A stretch of DNA of 64,000 bases, from NCBI GenBank assembly GCA_037389465.1, contig JAZARR010000059.1, forward strand, positions 6,719,001 to 6,783,000. Reading direction: 5' to 3'. The DNA is from Baylisascaris procyonis. Taxonomy: Eukaryota > Nematoda > Chromadorea > Rhabditida > Ascarididae. The position numbers were made by a program, and so were the translations under genes. The notes beneath the pieces were generated by a model. It was not told the DNA's origin and ran no database searches. It worked only from the letters and a program-made list of their open reading frames with translations. This document shows, in pieces, positions 61,146 through 64,000 of the stretch (position 1 is its first letter; each line of letters starts with the position of its first letter).

Positions 61146-62816
61146 TCCCGAAAGAATTTATAGCATTACAATTGCTATCGAATCAATACCATTTCACGCC
61201 GAATAGTTTTTCATTTTGCACTGGTAGGTTGGAAAAAAAGATTCTTTTCTAAAAGGTTATTATGAGGGATTGGGTCATTTAAACTATAAAAACGCTACTG
61301 CACATTTCTCTTATTTGTTGTTAGCTTGTGAAAGCTATTGGTCAAGTAAATTGGATGTGCATGCATATTCGTTCCTCTGGCATGCTTCTCTGGTTGGGTG
61401 TGTAAGAAGTGAGGCAAATCGGACCAAAGAGAAATGCAAAATCCAATACTGTGCTATTTCATAGTGTACAGTTAGCGAATGTTATCCGGACCGCGAATTT
61501 TGCAAAAAATATTCCGTACTTCTGAAACGAGAAATATGGGATCATGGGATTTTGGAAAGACGGTTAGTATCCTGTGCATATATATGGGTGCATTAATGAA
61601 GTTGTGAAAAGTGCCTAACAATTAGACCAATTTTTAAAAGCTAGCAACTACAGATATGATTCTTAAAAGAATGCTCCCACCCTATTTTTCAATAGCTGTT
61701 CGGCGATGTTCTTTTGACTTTTCGAAACACTAGTAAATTGCAAGCGGAGTGAAAGCGGTTGTCGCAATGTTCGTTTTGGGTATTCATAACCACAAGAATG
61801 GAGCCAGATAAAAATTGAATTCATCTTTGTGTGTTTTGAAACAACATTGGTCGAAAGAGACAACAATAGCGAGAACAATATGTCTTTATTTTCAATGAAG
61901 AAAGCACATGACCATGCGTTTAAAAGTCCAACAAAACCGGAAATAGGAGATTTTAGAGAACGTGTTCATGAAGGGCGTAATAAACTTGCAAAGTGCACGA
62001 AATTAGAACTATTGCAAAATCGGCGCATTAGACAGATCACATTACTCCAGGCGACGTTTAAAACAACGTCGCTGATGGGCTGTGACTGAACCATATAACA
62101 AAAAATGCCAAACGGGAACAGCATGCGGGAAGTAATGAATTAAGCACTTCGTCTCGATTTACAATCTTCCCTTCTATTTGATACTGGTATTGCCTCGAAA
62201 GCAGTATAAAGGAGAAGATACCCACCCCCTTATTGGATTGCAGAAAGATCTTTAGCGATCGTGATACACAAATGTAAACCGAACTGAGGTCTGTAATGCC
62301 ACGAAGACTTAAGTTAAAAATAAGGAGTCTCTACTCATTTGTCTTAGTAATTTTTCAATTACTTCAATTTTTTTCACAGATAGCGATCATATTTGAATAT
62401 GATATTTTAAAATCGGGCTTGGGTAAGCAGCGAAAGCCTTCTGATAATTTTCTGTGGATGTATAATTCACTGTTCAAAGAATATAATTTGCAACTTGAAA
62501 TTCTAACACAATGGCCATACTACCTAACGTCAGCATCCACATAAGCACTTTGATATTTCAACATGCCCTCATTAGGGAGATCTGTATCGCTCAAACGCAG
62601 GGATAAGGAGCCGAAAAATTTGCATGCAGAACTGCAAGCAAGCAAGCAACAATTCATGCATGCTTCTCGACAAATATTTCAAGATGTCACATGTGTCGGT
62701 TGAAGGGAGGAAAGGGTGCTATTATCCATCCCGGAAAACTCCAAAGAACGAAACAAACAGCTCCGACTTTCACTATTCCTTATGAAATGATTGAGCGTCG
62801 TCAGTGGTAACGATAC
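61146..62816. other. No settled gene
   Basis: The plus-strand frame 61829-62089 (with KPEIGDFRERVHEGRNKL, basic, helical) has acceptable codons and an ATG at 61880, but no flanking splice sites. It may be a single-exon gene or chance. The frame at 62296-62544 is AT-driven. Confidence 0.3.
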
Positions 62817-62960
62817 GCAACCATAAAGCCCGTTTTCGCTGTTTATATACTGAAAGGAAATATTGCTCTTGGCGGAAAAAGTCAGGCATTCTTTAAAATT
62901 TTTGGGATACTTATTGCATCCTTTGCAGTGATTCTTAGAGTGTTTTGGTAAGAGTGACAT
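62817..62960 (-). CDS. Candidate 5' exon of an unrecognised gene
   Basis: The minus-strand ATG at 62960 opens 48 codons (MSLLPKHSKNHCKGCNKYPK, then SAKSNISFQYINSENG) ending at TGC/GTATCG in phase 0. It is Asn/Lys-rich with Cys-x2-Cys, and its codon bias is coding-like. The frame also stays open past the donor to 62679, so it may not be spliced there. No downstream exon was matched. Confidence 0.28.
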
Positions 62961-64000
62961 TTTTTTCAGCTTTCATCTAATTTTCCCTGAAATCACTTTG
63001 AAGCTCTTTGATGAAAATAGCAAGTGATTCAAATAGCAGGTGCCACATTTGTCCGTAAGGGACCGGTAATGAAAGAAATATAATTCATAAAAAGAAACAT
63101 AATTTTTTTTTGCTGGAAGTCGGCTGTTACTGCACATGACAACATTGTAGTTTAACAACTTTGTAGTTATATTCCTTATCCTTGAATTCATTAACAAGCT
63201 TAAATCTAAACCCTTATAATTTGCTGCCTTTTACAGGTAGAAAATCAATCCCTTCTAATCATTAAGCACTTTTGACATTTTTGAGATATTAGAAGATAGC
63301 ATTCTATTTGGTTGGCTAATTGCCTAAGTTTAGAGGCATTTCTTCTTAAACTCTAGTGACTACCTTCAAAGACTACGTGATGGCTTTGTTATTGTGCTCT
63401 TTACTCGTCATTCACTGTGTAAATCTTGATGGAGAATCTTCTAAGCCAATGATCTCTTTCAGTTAGAAAGTAGGACTCTTGGAACATTCCATTCATGATT
63501 TCTGACTTCAATCACTGTAGCAATTTTCAACGCTTGATTGCTTTTTTGTGTTGTAGCACTCGTAAAGGAGCTTATCTTATGAGGTAATCTAGGAAAATGA
63601 GATAGCATTTCAGTTTCCAGCTATTGCTAGAAAGTTCTTGTACTCAGAACTTTGGAGGTCGACCATGAGCTCAAACTCACGAGTAATTGAGGGGAAGATG
63701 CCTTCGCGGGCGAGGCGATACTCCAAATTTTATACTACTAGAAATTTCACAGTTTCATGACTTTGGTTTCAATATAGCAGTGCCCACGAAATCTGATCTC
63801 AAGTAAGCTAGAAAAAACTTGCGCTCGCAAGATCAAATAAACCCAATCGGAATGGCTACAAGTGGTAGTTTTGTACACATCAATCTAATTTGCAGAGGAA
63901 AACACATTATGTCGTATAGTTTAGAGCACTTTCCATTGTGTTATTACCTTCTCGAGCACACTTTTGCATCATGCTGACACTGGACTCAGTGACAGCATTC
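62961..64000. other. No gene seen at the window's end
   Basis: AT-rich sequence without a convincing exon or RNA gene. Confidence 0.4.

Overview
This window is nuclear DNA from a metazoan, almost certainly a nematode. Genes are split into short exons with GT-AG introns as small as 42-66 bases. Acceptors are mostly TTTTCAG-like, several start codons sit just behind an acceptor-like TTNAG (consistent with spliced-leader addition), and intergenic DNA is AT-rich with long A/T runs. The best-supported genes have nematode or general animal homologues. A clade III worm (ascarid, spirurid or filarial) is a guess; the species cannot be read from the sequence.

Layout. 2.0-3.3 kb (+): small secreted protein or neuropeptide-like precursor. 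6.2-7.1 kb (-): 3' end of an unrecognised gene. 10.1-12.2 kb (-): complete seven-exon orphan gene (184 aa). 14.6-28.4 kb (+): the dominant gene, a MET/RON-like receptor tyrosine kinase (Sema, PSI, one IPT, transmembrane helix, kinase) whose 22-23 exons join in phase from signal peptide to stop. 29.2-31.3 kb (-): a five-exon Rap/Ras-type GTPase with a C-terminal CAAX box, tail-to-tail with the receptor. 33.7-34.3 and 37.9-38.3 kb: candidate microgenes. 41.3-42.4 kb (-): relic of a non-LTR retrotransposon reverse transcriptase. 42.7-43.1 kb (+): candidate 60-aa gene. 44.5-45.9 kb: GC-richer block with small coding candidates on both strands. 46.3-53.3 kb (+): Shisa-like single-pass membrane protein with a 5.6-kb first intron that holds an opposite-strand coding candidate. 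55-63 kb: further small, mostly unrecognised multi-exon candidates on both strands. The remainder is intergenic or intronic, with several microsatellites and short tandem repeats.

The receptor kinase and the Rap-like GTPase both belong to growth-factor/Ras-superfamily signalling. Their proximity does not show that they act together, because they converge and would not share a promoter. All exon models were assembled by hand from reading frame, splice consensus and phase, so models of unrecognised genes are hypotheses whose confidence reflects that. No operon, CRISPR array, rRNA or tRNA was found.
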